64,000 nt of DNA from Porticoccaceae bacterium (GTDB lineage: Bacteria; Pseudomonadota; Gammaproteobacteria; Pseudomonadales; Porticoccaceae), in NCBI GenBank assembly GCA_021773435.1, contig JAJFKC010000014.1, positions 1 to 64,000 on the forward strand. Reading direction: 5' to 3'. A model generated the notes under the pieces. The model saw only the letters and a list, made by a program, of their open reading frames with translations. It had not been told where the DNA came from and did no database searches. The translations under genes and the position numbers were made by a program. How positions within the stretch are numbered: position 1 is the stretch's first letter; every line of letters starts with the position of its first letter. Shown here piece by piece: positions 50,253 to 59,186 of the stretch.

Positions 50253-51473
50253 ATGGCTAACGTTTCAACAATTCAAGCACCTCGCCAACTGACAACAGAC
50301 TTTAAGTCGACACTCCTGCCTTTGTATTCTACAAGGGATACGCACCGCGCGCTCACCGATACAGCGACGCCCACACAGCGAATCGGTCCATTGGCACTCA
50401 ATATATATTCTCCCAGAGAACAGATACCGCACTACGAAAAACTACTCTGCCAGGAGATGGCCAGCAGACAAAGCGATTACGACATCCACCAGTCGGTTAA
50501 ATCATTCTGGTTCTCAGGCTCACCCCTTAAACAGCTGTCACCGGAGGCTATCACGGAATTGTGCTTTCGGTTTAGCAACCACTTTCCTCATAGCAATGAG
50601 TTAAACACTATTCGAGGCATTAGCGTCAGCGCCTCCGAGCTAAACAAACCATCGATAGCCCTGCTCGCCGGGCTGAAGTTTAACTGCGTCAAAATATACG
50701 TCGACGCATCAATCGCTGGTAAGGATCGAAGCCTGTCTAGAATTCAGGCTGGCCTGGAAATGCTGGCCGATTATGAGCACATTAAGCTCAACTTTAAAAT
50801 TAGATTGAGCGATCAATGCCACCCGGATTTCTTAATGGGCCTGGTGAAGTTGTTGCAAAATACTGCCTACCAACAAATTGAGCTGGTGTATAAGCAATCA
50901 AAGGCTACCCAGCCCGCATCCGATACAGACGACAGCAAGCACTTACTAGTCCAGATTAATGAGTATTTGTCTGAACATGACTGGGTCAGTTGCGGTAATA
51001 ATTGCTATTACGCACCACAGCATGAAAACTATGGACTCCATAAAAACAGGAAACTGCACCTGACACCATGGGGTTACGACAATCAGGCCATACAGACCCG
51101 GTTGGGGGTAGGTGCTGGCGCACTCAGCTTGATCGGCCCCAGGTACGAGCTTAATACTATTGACCCTGAAGCTTATCGGCACTGCATCGGTGCGAAAAAA
51201 AATTTGCCGGTAACGCACTATCAACTAAATAATACATACATCGGGCTTGCGCAGCGTCTGCAAACGCTGGTCTGCTATAAACAAATACATGTCGACGCAG
51301 AGGATAATGCCTCTGCAGATATACTTACATCAATGATTAATCAGGGCTGGCTATCTCAACCCAACGCTGGCGTATTCAAATTAACCAATGGCGGCCTTGT
51401 CAACCTGAATGCACTGACGAAACAATTAATTTCATCAGCCAAGTTTTCTCATCTAAATTTTGCATCTAAATGA
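50253..51473 (+). CDS. HemN-like protein lacking the radical-SAM cysteines (pseudoenzyme)
   Basis: A 406-residue relative of oxygen-independent coproporphyrinogen III oxidase. GPLALNIYSP (~45-54) aligns with HemN LSLYVHIPF, but the following CxxxCxxC loop is deleted and HYEKLLCQEMASRQ comes next. The GGGTP motif is SGSPL. The C-terminal block GLHKNRKLHLTPWGYDNQ, then LGVGAGALSLIGPRYELN, aligns with HemN LQRNFQGYTT...GVSAISMIGD. It stands where Pseudomonas carries hemN, 24 bp before fnr. Without the cluster it should not be a coproporphyrinogen oxidase; heme binding or sensing is inference. No clear ribosome-binding site. Confidence 0.75.
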   Translation: MANVSTIQAPRQLTTDFKSTLLPLYSTRDTHRALTDTATPTQRIGPLALNIYSPREQIPHYEKLLCQEMASRQSDYDIHQSVKSFWFSGSPLKQLSPEAITELCFRFSNHFPHSNELNTIRGISVSASELNKPSIALLAGLKFNCVKIYVDASIAGKDRSLSRIQAGLEMLADYEHIKLNFKIRLSDQCHPDFLMGLVKLLQNTAYQQIELVYKQSKATQPASDTDDSKHLLVQINEYLSEHDWVSCGNNCYYAPQHENYGLHKNRKLHLTPWGYDNQAIQTRLGVGAGALSLIGPRYELNTIDPEAYRHCIGAKKNLPVTHYQLNNTYIGLAQRLQTLVCYKQIHVDAEDNASADILTSMINQGWLSQPNAGVFKLTNGGLVNLNALTKQLISSAKFSHLNFASK

Positions 51474-51497
51474 TTCATCTAAGCAATGAGGTCTATA

Positions 51498-52259
51498 ATG
51501 ACTGCAATATCCGAACCTTCTGACCTGAGCAGGAATTCCACCATGACCGTAGCCTGTCCACACAATGCATCCATTAGCTGTACAGATTGCAGGATGAACT
51601 CCCTGTGCCTGCCTATTGCTTTGGAGTACGATGAGGTCGAACGACTTAATGAAATTGTTCAACGTGGCAGGCCACTGCAAAAAGACAGTCATGTCTACGA
51701 TATTGCTGATGAGTTTTCTGCTGTATATGCGGTGCGTAGTGGGTCTATCAAAACCTATAGCGTCAATGAGCAGGGCGTAATCCAGGTTACCGGATTTTAT
51801 CTGCCCGGTGAAATATTTGGCATGGATGGCATAGCCCACACCCATCACGTCAGCGCTGCGGTAGCGATGGAAACTGCCTCAATATGTGAAATTCCTTTTA
51901 GCAGGCTGGAAGAATTAAGCATCACTATGCCATCGCTACAAAGGCATTTTTTTAAATTAATGAGCAAGGAAATCACCAGCGATCAACAACTGATTACCTT
52001 GCTTAGCAAAAACAGTGCCGAAGAACGGGTCGCCACTCTATTGCTAAGTATTTCGGCACGAAATGCCAAGCGCGGTCTATCTGGCATCCGTTTTCGCCTG
52101 CCAATGTCGCGAGCCGATATCGGCAACTACCTGGGCCTCACCGTTGAAACAGTCAGCCGCGTGTTTAGTCGATTCCAGAAACAGGGCCTACTAAACGTGG
52201 ACAAGAAAGAAATTGAAGTTGTCGATACCCTGGCGCTTCAAGAACTCGCCAATACCTAA
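51498..52259 (+). CDS. fnr: FNR/Anr family anaerobic transcriptional regulator
   Basis: A 253-residue CRP/FNR regulator. C28, C31, C37 in CTDCRMNSLC and C130 in ASICEIPF are the four cysteines that bind the oxygen-sensing 4Fe-4S cluster. The HTH (~205-228) reads RADIGNYLGLTVETVSRVFSRF; E, S and R in VETVSR are the FNR-type DNA contacts. I start at ATG 51498, preceded by GAGG, not at ATG 51486. It should activate or repress genes when oxygen is low; likely targets are ompW and the hemN-like gene. A 14-bp x3 repeat contains its stop. Confidence 0.95.
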   Translation: MTAISEPSDLSRNSTMTVACPHNASISCTDCRMNSLCLPIALEYDEVERLNEIVQRGRPLQKDSHVYDIADEFSAVYAVRSGSIKTYSVNEQGVIQVTGFYLPGEIFGMDGIAHTHHVSAAVAMETASICEIPFSRLEELSITMPSLQRHFFKLMSKEITSDQQLITLLSKNSAEERVATLLLSISARNAKRGLSGIRFRLPMSRADIGNYLGLTVETVSRVFSRFQKQGLLNVDKKEIEVVDTLALQELANT

Positions 52260-52296
52260 GCTTTAAAACCTAAGCTTTAAAACCTAAGCTTTAGAA
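52255..52296. repeat. 14-bp tandem repeat x3 over the fnr stop codon
   Basis: CCTAAGCTTTAAAA at 52255-52268 and 52269-52282, then CCTAAGCTTTAGAA at 52283-52296. The TAA of fnr is 52257-52259, inside the first unit. Confidence 0.93.
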
Positions 52297-52350
52297 CTCG
52301 CGGTGCCGGATATTTATCGGGGCTGGTGCATGTTCTCGCGGAAATAGCCC

Positions 52351-53037
52351 CTAAAACCGATAACCCAAACCTATCATATAGACCCAGGGATCAACATCGA
52401 CATCAGCCTTAACTCGAGTGCCATCGTCAAATTTAAAGGTCGCATCGGTATCGATATCAAGATACCAAACCGAAGCGTTTACCAGCCAGTGCTCATTTAG
52501 CGCATAGTCGAACCCGACTTGTCCTGCGATGCCAAAAGAATCATCAAGCTCAAGGTCACCCCGAGTACCCAGTGCGCCTTCTAACTCGCCGTCAACATTT
52601 TCGGAGAAAAATATCGTGTAATTTATGCCAATCCCCAGATAGGGCTGGAACGCTGACGAAGCCGCCATCGGGAAGTACTGGAGCGTAATTGTCGGCGGCA
52701 ATTGCTTGGCCTCGCCAGCATCAACGCCCAAACCCTTGGCTTTAATATCATGCTCAAACGGTGTCGCAGCTAACACACCAATGCCAACATTGGGAGCCAA
52801 CATATAGGTGAGCGTTAAACCTAGTTGCTCACTGTTATCGACACCCGCACTGGTACCCGTCAACGAAGTACCATTGAGTTCCAGTGCTGAACTGTCCTCA
52901 TCCGGTTGAACCGACGCCACTCCCGCACGCAAAATTAGATCCCCAGCCTCATAAGCCTGAGCACTACTCAAGGTACAGGCGAACCCAGTTACCAACATCG
53001 ATACCGCGAAGGTTTTGGCATATTTTCTACTGCCCAT
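52351..53037 (-). CDS. ompW: OmpW family outer-membrane protein
   Basis: A 228-residue exported protein. Signal peptide ~1-28 ends SSAQAYE, then LILRAGVASVQPDEDSS, and the last ~170 residues form eight beta-strands with alternating hydrophobic residues, ending in GLGYRF, whose terminal Phe is the barrel signal. OmpW is an eight-stranded channel for small hydrophobic molecules, found in several gammaproteobacteria to be regulated by FNR. I use ATG 53037 after AGGAAG, not GTG 53052. An FNR-box-like site lies at 53098-53111. Confidence 0.92.
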   Translation of the reverse strand: MGSRKYAKTFAVSMLVTGFACTLSSAQAYEAGDLILRAGVASVQPDEDSSALELNGTSLTGTSAGVDNSEQLGLTLTYMLAPNVGIGVLAATPFEHDIKAKGLGVDAGEAKQLPPTITLQYFPMAASSAFQPYLGIGINYTIFFSENVDGELEGALGTRGDLELDDSFGIAGQVGFDYALNEHWLVNASVWYLDIDTDATFKFDDGTRVKADVDVDPWVYMIGLGYRF

Positions 53038-53053
53038 AATTAACTTCCTCACT

Positions 53054-53084
53054 AATGAATGACTCGATCATTAAATCATTCATT
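53054..53084. promoter_or_regulatory. Inverted repeat upstream of ompW
   Basis: AATGAATGA (53054-53062) and TCATTCATT (53076-53084) are perfect 9-bp arms with a 13-bp spacer, ~17-47 bp upstream of the ompW ATG. It may form a leader hairpin or a binding site. Confidence 0.4.
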
Positions 53085-53097
53085 GCAAAGAAAGCGA

Positions 53098-53111
53098 TTG
53101 ATCCAGATTAA
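53098..53111 (-). promoter_or_regulatory. FNR-box-like site upstream of ompW
   Basis: TTGATccagATTAA matches 9 of 10 bases of TTGATnnnnATCAA. Its centre is ~67 bp before the ompW ATG, a plausible place for FNR control. The fnr gene is the neighbouring gene on the other side of ompW. Confidence 0.55.
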
Positions 53112-53234
53112 TGGCAAGGTATCGAGCAGAAACGATTTAGTCTATATCCAAAGGTTATTTGGCTGGAGACATAAAGATAATCGTTTAACTACATCAATTG
53201 ACCACGACCCAGCAAAAACCAGACTACCCGGGTA

Positions 53235-53540
53235 TCACTCACCACCCAGACATTTTGGCGAATTAGGCGATTGCCCACGAGCGGCCCATTCAGCTGGCGT
53301 ATAGGTGTGGATAGCCAGGGCGTGAACGCCAGACTTCAACTCTTCGCTGAGAAGCTTATAAACTCGCTGATGACGCTGCACCGATTTTAGTTCGGAAAAC
53401 GCTTCAGAGGCGATAACGACCTTGAAATGCGTTTCGGCATTATCCGGCACATTGTGCATATGACTTTCGTTAACAACATCTATGTAGACAGGAGCCAGCC
53501 CGTCTTTTAGCTTTTGTTCAATGGTTTTATAGATGGACAT
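53235..53540 (-). CDS. BolA/IbaG family protein
   Basis: A 101-residue BolA-fold protein. IEQKLKDGLAPVYIDVVNESHMH is the BolA N-terminus, HFKVVIASEAFSELKSVQRHQRVYKLLSEEL the central region (~40-70) with RHQRVY. The C-terminal extension is rich in Pro/Gly. BolA proteins pair with monothiol glutaredoxins to handle Fe-S clusters or regulate cell shape. A distinct BolA clade (ibaG) is shorter; this length fits BolA. No clear Shine-Dalgarno before ATG 53540. Confidence 0.88.
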   Translation of the reverse strand: MSIYKTIEQKLKDGLAPVYIDVVNESHMHNVPDNAETHFKVVIASEAFSELKSVQRHQRVYKLLSEELKSGVHALAIHTYTPAEWAARGQSPNSPKCLGGE

Positions 53541-53579
53541 AAGAGGTAACGTTTTGCCCCAAGAGCCTTATGGCGTATT

Positions 53580-53607
53580 CAATAAAATGTGCTCAATAAG
53601 CTGTGCG
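53580..53607. repeat. 14-bp degenerate tandem repeat x2
   Basis: CAATAAAATGTGCT (53580-53593) and CAATAAGCTGTGCG (53594-53607) match at 11 of 14, between oadB and the bolA-like gene. Confidence 0.65.
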
Positions 53608-53659
53608 AACGTGGTATACGTAATATGCGGCATGCAAATACACGCGGACAATCAACCAA

Positions 53660-54832
53660 TCAAAACCCTGATACCAGAGAGATCATCACACCTGCAGCAA
53701 TGGCTGAACCGATAACACCGGCCACGTTTGGCCCCATTGCATGCATCAACAAAAAGTTATGGGGGTTTGCCTCAAGACCAACTTTGTTGGACACCCTCGC
53801 AGCCATCGGCACAGCCGATACGCCCGCAGAACCGATCAAGGGATTAATCGGTGTTTTACTAAAGACATTCATTAATTTAGCCATCAATACACCCGCCGCG
53901 GTGCCGATGCAAAACGCTAACATGCCTAAACCGAGAATACCCAGGGTTTCCCAGTTAAGAAATTTGTCGGCACTCATTTTGGAACCGACACCCAGTCCAA
54001 GAAATATGGTGACGATATTAATCAGCGCGTTTTGAGTTGTGTCAGACAATCGGGCGACAACGCCACATTCCCGCATCAAGTTGCCAAAACAAAACATGCC
54101 TAACAAGGGTGCGGCGGTGGGTAAAAACATCGCAACTAAAAACAACAGCATCAACGGAAAAACTATTTTTTCAAGACCAGACACGGGACGTAACTGCTCC
54201 ATTTTTATACTTCTTTCCTGCTCGGTCGTCAGCAGGCGCATAATCGGCGGCTGGATAATCGGCACTAACGCCATATATGAATAGGCCGCCACAGCTACTG
54301 CGCCGAGTAATTCGGGGGATAATTTACTGGTCACAAAAATGGCCGTTGGGCCATCAGCACCACCAATGATGCCGATGGAAGCCGCATCGCGAATAGAAAA
54401 GTCGAGGATACCTAAACTACTTAAACCCACCGCGCCCAACACCGTGGTAAAAATCCCCACTTGCGCCGCAGCCCCTAACAACAGGGTTTTGGGATTGGCC
54501 AACAGTGGGCCAAAATCCGTCATCGCACCAACGCCCATGAAAATAATCAGCGGAAACATTCCCGAGGCGATACCGACAGTATAAATGTAATACATCAGAC
54601 CACCGGGGCTTTCGAGATGACCCAGCGCATCGTAAACCGGCGCCGCATCAAAATCAGCGCCCGGAATATTGATCAGAATCGTACCAAAGCCGATAGGCAC
54701 TAATAATAATGGCTCAAAGCCCTTGCGAATGGCCAAATAGAGCAGGGTTAATCCCACAGCCATCATAACTATGGTACCAACGCTAATTTGCGCTAATCCT
54801 GATGACTGCCAGAGTTGTGTCAGTTGATCCAT
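53660..54832 (-). CDS. oadB: Oxaloacetate decarboxylase beta subunit (Na+ pump)
   Basis: A 390-residue membrane protein with about nine to ten TMs. [35 protein letters not shown] (~160-195) is the conserved sodium-transport core with the Asp and Ser/Asn sites; [14 protein letters not shown] is another family motif. OadB decarboxylates carboxybiotin and couples it to Na+ export. It is third in oadGAB, 132 bp after oadA. Confidence 0.94.
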   Translation of the reverse strand: MDQLTQLWQSSGLAQISVGTIVMMAVGLTLLYLAIRKGFEPLLLVPIGFGTILINIPGADFDAAPVYDALGHLESPGGLMYYIYTVGIASGMFPLIIFMGVGAMTDFGPLLANPKTLLLGAAAQVGIFTTVLGAVGLSSLGILDFSIRDAASIGIIGGADGPTAIFVTSKLSPELLGAVAVAAYSYMALVPIIQPPIMRLLTTEQERSIKMEQLRPVSGLEKIVFPLMLLFLVAMFLPTAAPLLGMFCFGNLMRECGVVARLSDTTQNALINIVTIFLGLGVGSKMSADKFLNWETLGILGLGMLAFCIGTAAGVLMAKLMNVFSKTPINPLIGSAGVSAVPMAARVSNKVGLEANPHNFLLMHAMGPNVAGVIGSAIAAGVMISLVSGF

Positions 54833-54910
54833 AATTTGCCTAGAGAATTAGCCTTATAAATACTTGAAATAAATATATCAGCTGACGGGCCATGCACTTA
54901 AACCTTGCGA

Positions 54911-54977
54911 TTAAACAGCGGAACTAAATTGCTCAACTAAATTGTTAGGCTAAAGATTACTCGACTAAACAATCGTG
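54911..54977. repeat. 13-bp degenerate tandem repeat x4-5 over a stop codon
   Basis: The core CTAAA (TTAAA first) recurs at 54911, 54924, 54937, 54950 and 54965 (spacings 13, 13, 13, 15). CTA at 54965-54967 is the TAG stop of oadA on the minus strand. A unit reads CTAAATTGCTCAA. Confidence 0.8.
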
Positions 54978-56755
54978 ATCAAAGAATCTCCGACCACCAC
55001 ACTGTCGCCCTCTTTCACCATTAACTCACCAACTTTCCCGTCCTTGGGGGCGCTCACTGCCGTCTCCATTTTCATGGCTTCCAGAATAATAATGTTGTCA
55101 CCTTCGGCAACACTCTGACCCGGTTGCACCAACACTTTAAATATATTACCGGCCAGAGGTGCCGCAACTGGCTCACCCCCCGTTATGGCCGCACCGGCCT
55201 CGTTGGGCTGGCTCAGAGCATTACCGAGCGAACCCGCAGGCACGATCGCGCTGATATCACCACCCGCAGATACCGCGACGGTATATTGCTTGCCTTCAAC
55301 GTCAACGGTATAAATTTCTTCCCCATCGTCATTTGTCACAGCAGATGAAGCGCCAGTTGGCACCGGCTCAAAAGCGTCGGGATTGTTTCTGTTTTCTAAA
55401 AATTTCAGACCTATTTGAGGAAAAAGCGCATAAATAAGCACATCATCTATGCGCTGTTCTCCCTCGTGTAAGGTGATACCACCAGCCTTCGCAGCTTGCT
55501 CCAGATCCTTCGTCAAACTATCCAGTTCGTCAGCCAGCAAGTCAGCTGGACGCTGAGTGATCACTTCGGCACCATCTAGCACACGGCTCTGTAAAGCCTG
55601 ATCGACCGGTGCAGGGGTTGCGCCGTATTCCCCTTTTAATACACCAGCAGTTTCCTTTGAAATTGATTTATAACGTTCACCAGTTAGGATATTAAGCACT
55701 GCCTGGGTGCCGACAATTTGTGAAGTCGGTGTTACCAGGGGCAGGTAACCCAGATCTTTTCTAACCTGTGGTATTTCTGCAAGCACATCGTCCAGACGAT
55801 CTTCTGCGCCTTGCTCTCGCAGTTGAGATTCCATATTAGTCAGCATGCCGCCCGGCACCTGGGCGACTAATATGCGCGAATCGATGCCGCGCAAGGAGCC
55901 TTCGAACTTGGCATATTTCTTACGCACTTCGCGAAAATAGGCGGCAATTTCTTCTAGCAGTTCGATATCCAGACCGGTGTCCCGACCCGTGCCCTGCAGA
56001 ATCGCAACCACCGCTTCGGTGGGCGAATGCCCGTAGGTCATGGACATTGACGATATGGCCGTATCAACGTTATCAATACCCGCCTCCACACACTTGAGAT
56101 AGGTAGCCGTGGACATACCCGTAGTAGCGTGGCATTGCATATGAATCGGAATATTGACGGCTTTTTTCAGACAAGAAACCAATTCAAACCCTGTGTAAGG
56201 CGTCAGTAAACCAGCCATATCTTTGATGCAGATAGAATCTGCCTGCATATCTTCTAGACGACGGCCCAGATCGACCCAGAGATCGAGGGTATGCACGGGG
56301 CTAACGGTATATGAAATCGTTCCCTGTGCATGTTTGCCGATTTTTTTGACTGCGGTAAGCGCCGTCTCAAGGTTGCGCATATCGTTCATCGCGTCGAAAA
56401 TGCGGAAAACATCAACGCCATTAACAGCAGCCCGTTCGACAAATCGCGTCACTACATCGTCGGCGTAATGCCGGTAACCCAGTATATTCTGGCCTCTGAA
56501 CAACATTTGCTGAGGCGTATTGGGCATAGCCTTTTTTAGTTGACGAATACGATCCCAGGGGTCTTCGCCCAGATAGCGAATGCAGGCATCAAAAGTTGCG
56601 CCGCCCCAGGTTTCTAACGACCAATAACCGACCCGATCCAGCAGCGCTGCGACGGGCAGCATGTCGTCCAGACGCAGGCGGGTAGCAAACAAAGACTGGT
56701 GGGCGTCGCGCAACACCACATCGGTCAACCCCAAAGGCTTGTTATTTTCTGCCAT
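54965..56755 (-). CDS. oadA: Oxaloacetate decarboxylase alpha subunit (biotin carboxyltransferase)
   Basis: A 596-residue protein. Residues ~1-470 form the carboxyltransferase TIM barrel with [30 protein letters not shown] and the zinc His pair in [10 protein letters not shown]. The C-terminal biotinyl domain carries EAMKMET with Lys562. It transfers CO2 from oxaloacetate to biotin. GAGGATAC lies before ATG 56755. It is second in oadGAB and its stop is inside a 13-bp repeat. Confidence 0.95.
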   Translation of the reverse strand: MAENNKPLGLTDVVLRDAHQSLFATRLRLDDMLPVAALLDRVGYWSLETWGGATFDACIRYLGEDPWDRIRQLKKAMPNTPQQMLFRGQNILGYRHYADDVVTRFVERAAVNGVDVFRIFDAMNDMRNLETALTAVKKIGKHAQGTISYTVSPVHTLDLWVDLGRRLEDMQADSICIKDMAGLLTPYTGFELVSCLKKAVNIPIHMQCHATTGMSTATYLKCVEAGIDNVDTAISSMSMTYGHSPTEAVVAILQGTGRDTGLDIELLEEIAAYFREVRKKYAKFEGSLRGIDSRILVAQVPGGMLTNMESQLREQGAEDRLDDVLAEIPQVRKDLGYLPLVTPTSQIVGTQAVLNILTGERYKSISKETAGVLKGEYGATPAPVDQALQSRVLDGAEVITQRPADLLADELDSLTKDLEQAAKAGGITLHEGEQRIDDVLIYALFPQIGLKFLENRNNPDAFEPVPTGASSAVTNDDGEEIYTVDVEGKQYTVAVSAGGDISAIVPAGSLGNALSQPNEAGAAITGGEPVAAPLAGNIFKVLVQPGQSVAEGDNIIILEAMKMETAVSAPKDGKVGELMVKEGDSVVVGDSLITIV

Positions 56756-56862
56756 GTATCCTCACTCTTGAACGCTACCCCTACTGACTGGTCTTTGAGC
56801 TTTTATTTCAGCTATTTTTCTACGTTAATGCTCAATGATAAACCAACTACTACTAACAGTTA

Positions 56863-57117
56863 CTACCGACGGTTTCGATGTTGATCTATCGCCGCCTGGA
56901 TTATTTTTTTCGTGAGGGGCGCTACCCTTTGCTCTACCTGACCATTTGGGTCATCAACTAGCGCTTCGGGGGAAAATGCCGAAACAAGTCTCGACATCAC
57001 ATTGATTGCCACCACCAGGGCCAGTAAAAATATAAATACTGTAGACATCCCATAGAGCATCATATCGACGCCCTGACCAAACAATGTGCTGTTCACAAAC
57101 AATGTGTCGCTTATCAC
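56863..57117 (-). CDS. oadG: Oxaloacetate decarboxylase gamma subunit
   Basis: An 84-residue protein with one N-terminal TM (~19-42, MLYGMSTVFIFLLALVVAINVMSRL) and a hydrophilic tail ending in DQHRNRR. This fits OadG, which anchors the complex and stabilises it. It lies 107 bp upstream of oadA. The start is taken as GTG 57117, but GGGAG lies only one base upstream, so the true start may be a few codons further on. Confidence 0.82.
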   Translation of the reverse strand: MISDTLFVNSTLFGQGVDMMLYGMSTVFIFLLALVVAINVMSRLVSAFSPEALVDDPNGQVEQRVAPLTKKIIQAAIDQHRNRR

Positions 57118-57351
57118 GCTCCCTTCTCCTCTGCCCTAGAATAGTTAAACAATCACTATTACTAATACAAACCAGATCAAGACGCGCATTATACACAGCC
57201 AGATTACGCCGCCGAAAATCTCTTCAACACAGCCGTGTCAGGCAGAATTTAATTCATCACTGGCTCGAATACCCAATTCCAGACCAATACCGGTTGCAAT
57301 CAATAATGGTGCCTCTACAATCCGCGATTCTCTGAGATCAGCTGCATTGCA

Positions 57352-59121
57352 ATGGACATTGTTGAATTACTCAATCAAAAAGTTCGCCTGGCCATGACCG
57401 GGGCCAGCGTGCCGGACCACCTGCCCGCTCGTGTCGCGGTCAGCACGCAAGCAGAGTTTGGCGACTTTCAGGCCAACGGCGCTTTAGCAGCGGCAAAACA
57501 ACTGGGCCAGAATCCTCGTCAACTGGCGACTGACATTGTCGACCACCTGGATCTTGAGGGCATTGCCGAGCGAGTCGAAATAGCCGGACCTGGGTTTATC
57601 AACATCCATTTGACCAATCAGTTTCTCGCCACTGCCGCCCACGAGTTGTATGAGCATTGTCAGACAAATGGCATGAGGAAGCCCGTGGCACAAACGCAAA
57701 CGGAAACTATCGTGGTTGACTATTCTTCGCCTAATCTGGCCAAAGAGATGCACGTCGGCCATTTGCGCAGCACCATTATTGGCGATGCCATGGCCAGGAT
57801 CCTGGAATACCTCGGCCACAGGGTTATCCGACAGAATCATATGGGCGACTGGGGCACCCAGTTTGGCATGTTGATTGCCGAACTTGAAGAACAGCTCGGC
57901 GTTGGCGAACAGCCGGAACTGGCCCTTAAAGACCTTGAGAGCTTTTACCAACAGGCAAAAGCCCATTTCGACGCAGACAGCGAATTCGCGGATAAAGCAC
58001 GCAGCTACGTGGTGAAGTTACAATCTGGCGATGCCCACTGCCACACTTTGTGGCAACAGTTTATTGATATCTCTGTGGCCCATAGCGAAGCTATATATCG
58101 CCAGTTGAACGTGACCCTCACCACCGAGGATATCTATCCTGAAAGCGCCTATAACGAAGCATTAGTAGATATTGTTAGCGCCTTGAAAGACCAGGATCTG
58201 GCAGTTGAAGACCAGGGTGCAATGGTCGTTTTCCTCGACGAGTTCGCTGACAAAAAAGACCAGCCCAGCCCCGTTATCGTCCAAAAATCCGATGGTGGTT
58301 ATCTTTACGCCACCACTGACCTGGCGGCGTTAAAATATCGTAGCGATCAGTTAAATGCCCATCGTGTGATGTATTTTATCGACGCCCGACAAAGTCTCCA
58401 CATGAAGCAGATATTTACTGTGGCTCGTAAAGCCGGGTTTATTAGAGACGATATCACCCTGGAACATCTGCCCTTTGGCACCATGATGGGTGAAGACGGC
58501 AAGCCGTTTAAAACGCGCAGCGGCGGCACCATAAAACTGGCTGACCTACTTATTGAGGCAGTCGAAAAAGCCACATTGTTGATTCAGGAGAAAAATCCGG
58601 GTTTGACTAACAAAGAACAGCAAGACGTGGCCCAGAAAGTCGGTATCGGCGCGGTGAAATATGCCGATTTATGTAAAACCCGCACCAACGATTACCTATT
58701 TAGCTGGGATAGCATGCTCAGCTTCGAAGGCAATACCGCGCCTTATTTGCAGTACGCTTACGCCAGGGTTCGTAGTATTTTTAGACGCGCTGGCGTCAAT
58801 TTTGGCGCTGACGACCAAAACGCATTTGGTCGACATTCAATCACTATCACTGGCGAGGCCGAAAAAAACCTGTCGCTGGCATTGCTGGATTTCGACAACA
58901 CCGTGATTCAGGTCGCCAAAGATAGCTTCCCCCATACCCTGTGTAATTACCTCTATAACCTGGCCAGCGCCTTTATGACTTTCTATGAAAATTGTCCTAT
59001 TCTTAAGGACGATGTGCCACCGGAGCTACGCGACAGCCGCCTGCAGTTTTGCGCCCTGACGGCGGGCACCTTGCAGCAGGGTTTGCATTTGCTGGGTATT
59101 GAAACCATGGAGCGAATGTAG
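57352..59121 (+). CDS. argS: Arginyl-tRNA synthetase
   Basis: A 589-residue class I synthetase. N-terminal ADD1 domain (~1-110), HIGH motif as MHVGHLRST (~135), the KMSKS-like segment [17 protein letters not shown] (~380), and the alpha-helical anticodon-binding domain at the C-terminus ending METMERM-like ETMERM. It charges tRNA-Arg, needs the tRNA for activation and is essential. ATG 57352 has a weak GAGATCAGC upstream. Divergent from oadG. Confidence 0.96.
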   Translation: MDIVELLNQKVRLAMTGASVPDHLPARVAVSTQAEFGDFQANGALAAAKQLGQNPRQLATDIVDHLDLEGIAERVEIAGPGFINIHLTNQFLATAAHELYEHCQTNGMRKPVAQTQTETIVVDYSSPNLAKEMHVGHLRSTIIGDAMARILEYLGHRVIRQNHMGDWGTQFGMLIAELEEQLGVGEQPELALKDLESFYQQAKAHFDADSEFADKARSYVVKLQSGDAHCHTLWQQFIDISVAHSEAIYRQLNVTLTTEDIYPESAYNEALVDIVSALKDQDLAVEDQGAMVVFLDEFADKKDQPSPVIVQKSDGGYLYATTDLAALKYRSDQLNAHRVMYFIDARQSLHMKQIFTVARKAGFIRDDITLEHLPFGTMMGEDGKPFKTRSGGTIKLADLLIEAVEKATLLIQEKNPGLTNKEQQDVAQKVGIGAVKYADLCKTRTNDYLFSWDSMLSFEGNTAPYLQYAYARVRSIFRRAGVNFGADDQNAFGRHSITITGEAEKNLSLALLDFDNTVIQVAKDSFPHTLCNYLYNLASAFMTFYENCPILKDDVPPELRDSRLQFCALTAGTLQQGLHLLGIETMERM

Positions 59122-59129
59122 CGATATTT

Positions 59130-59185
59130 TCGGGGCACAAGATTCTGACGACGAATACTGGATTGGACACGATCCGGTGCCCCGA
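59130..59185. terminator. Bidirectional terminator between argS and the dehydrogenase
   Basis: TCGGGGCAC (59130-59138) pairs with GTGCCCCGA (59177-59185), a 9-bp stem with a 38-nt loop, between the convergent stops of argS (59121) and the dehydrogenase (59187). TTTT precedes the left arm and ATTTAA follows the right arm. Confidence 0.5.
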
Positions 59186-59186
59186 T

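Noticed and set aside
52351-57117. Reading ompW-bolA-oadBAG as one operon
   Set aside because: Same strand, but gaps of 119-197 bp with repeats and an FNR-like box before ompW argue for separate units; oadGAB itself is kept as an operon.
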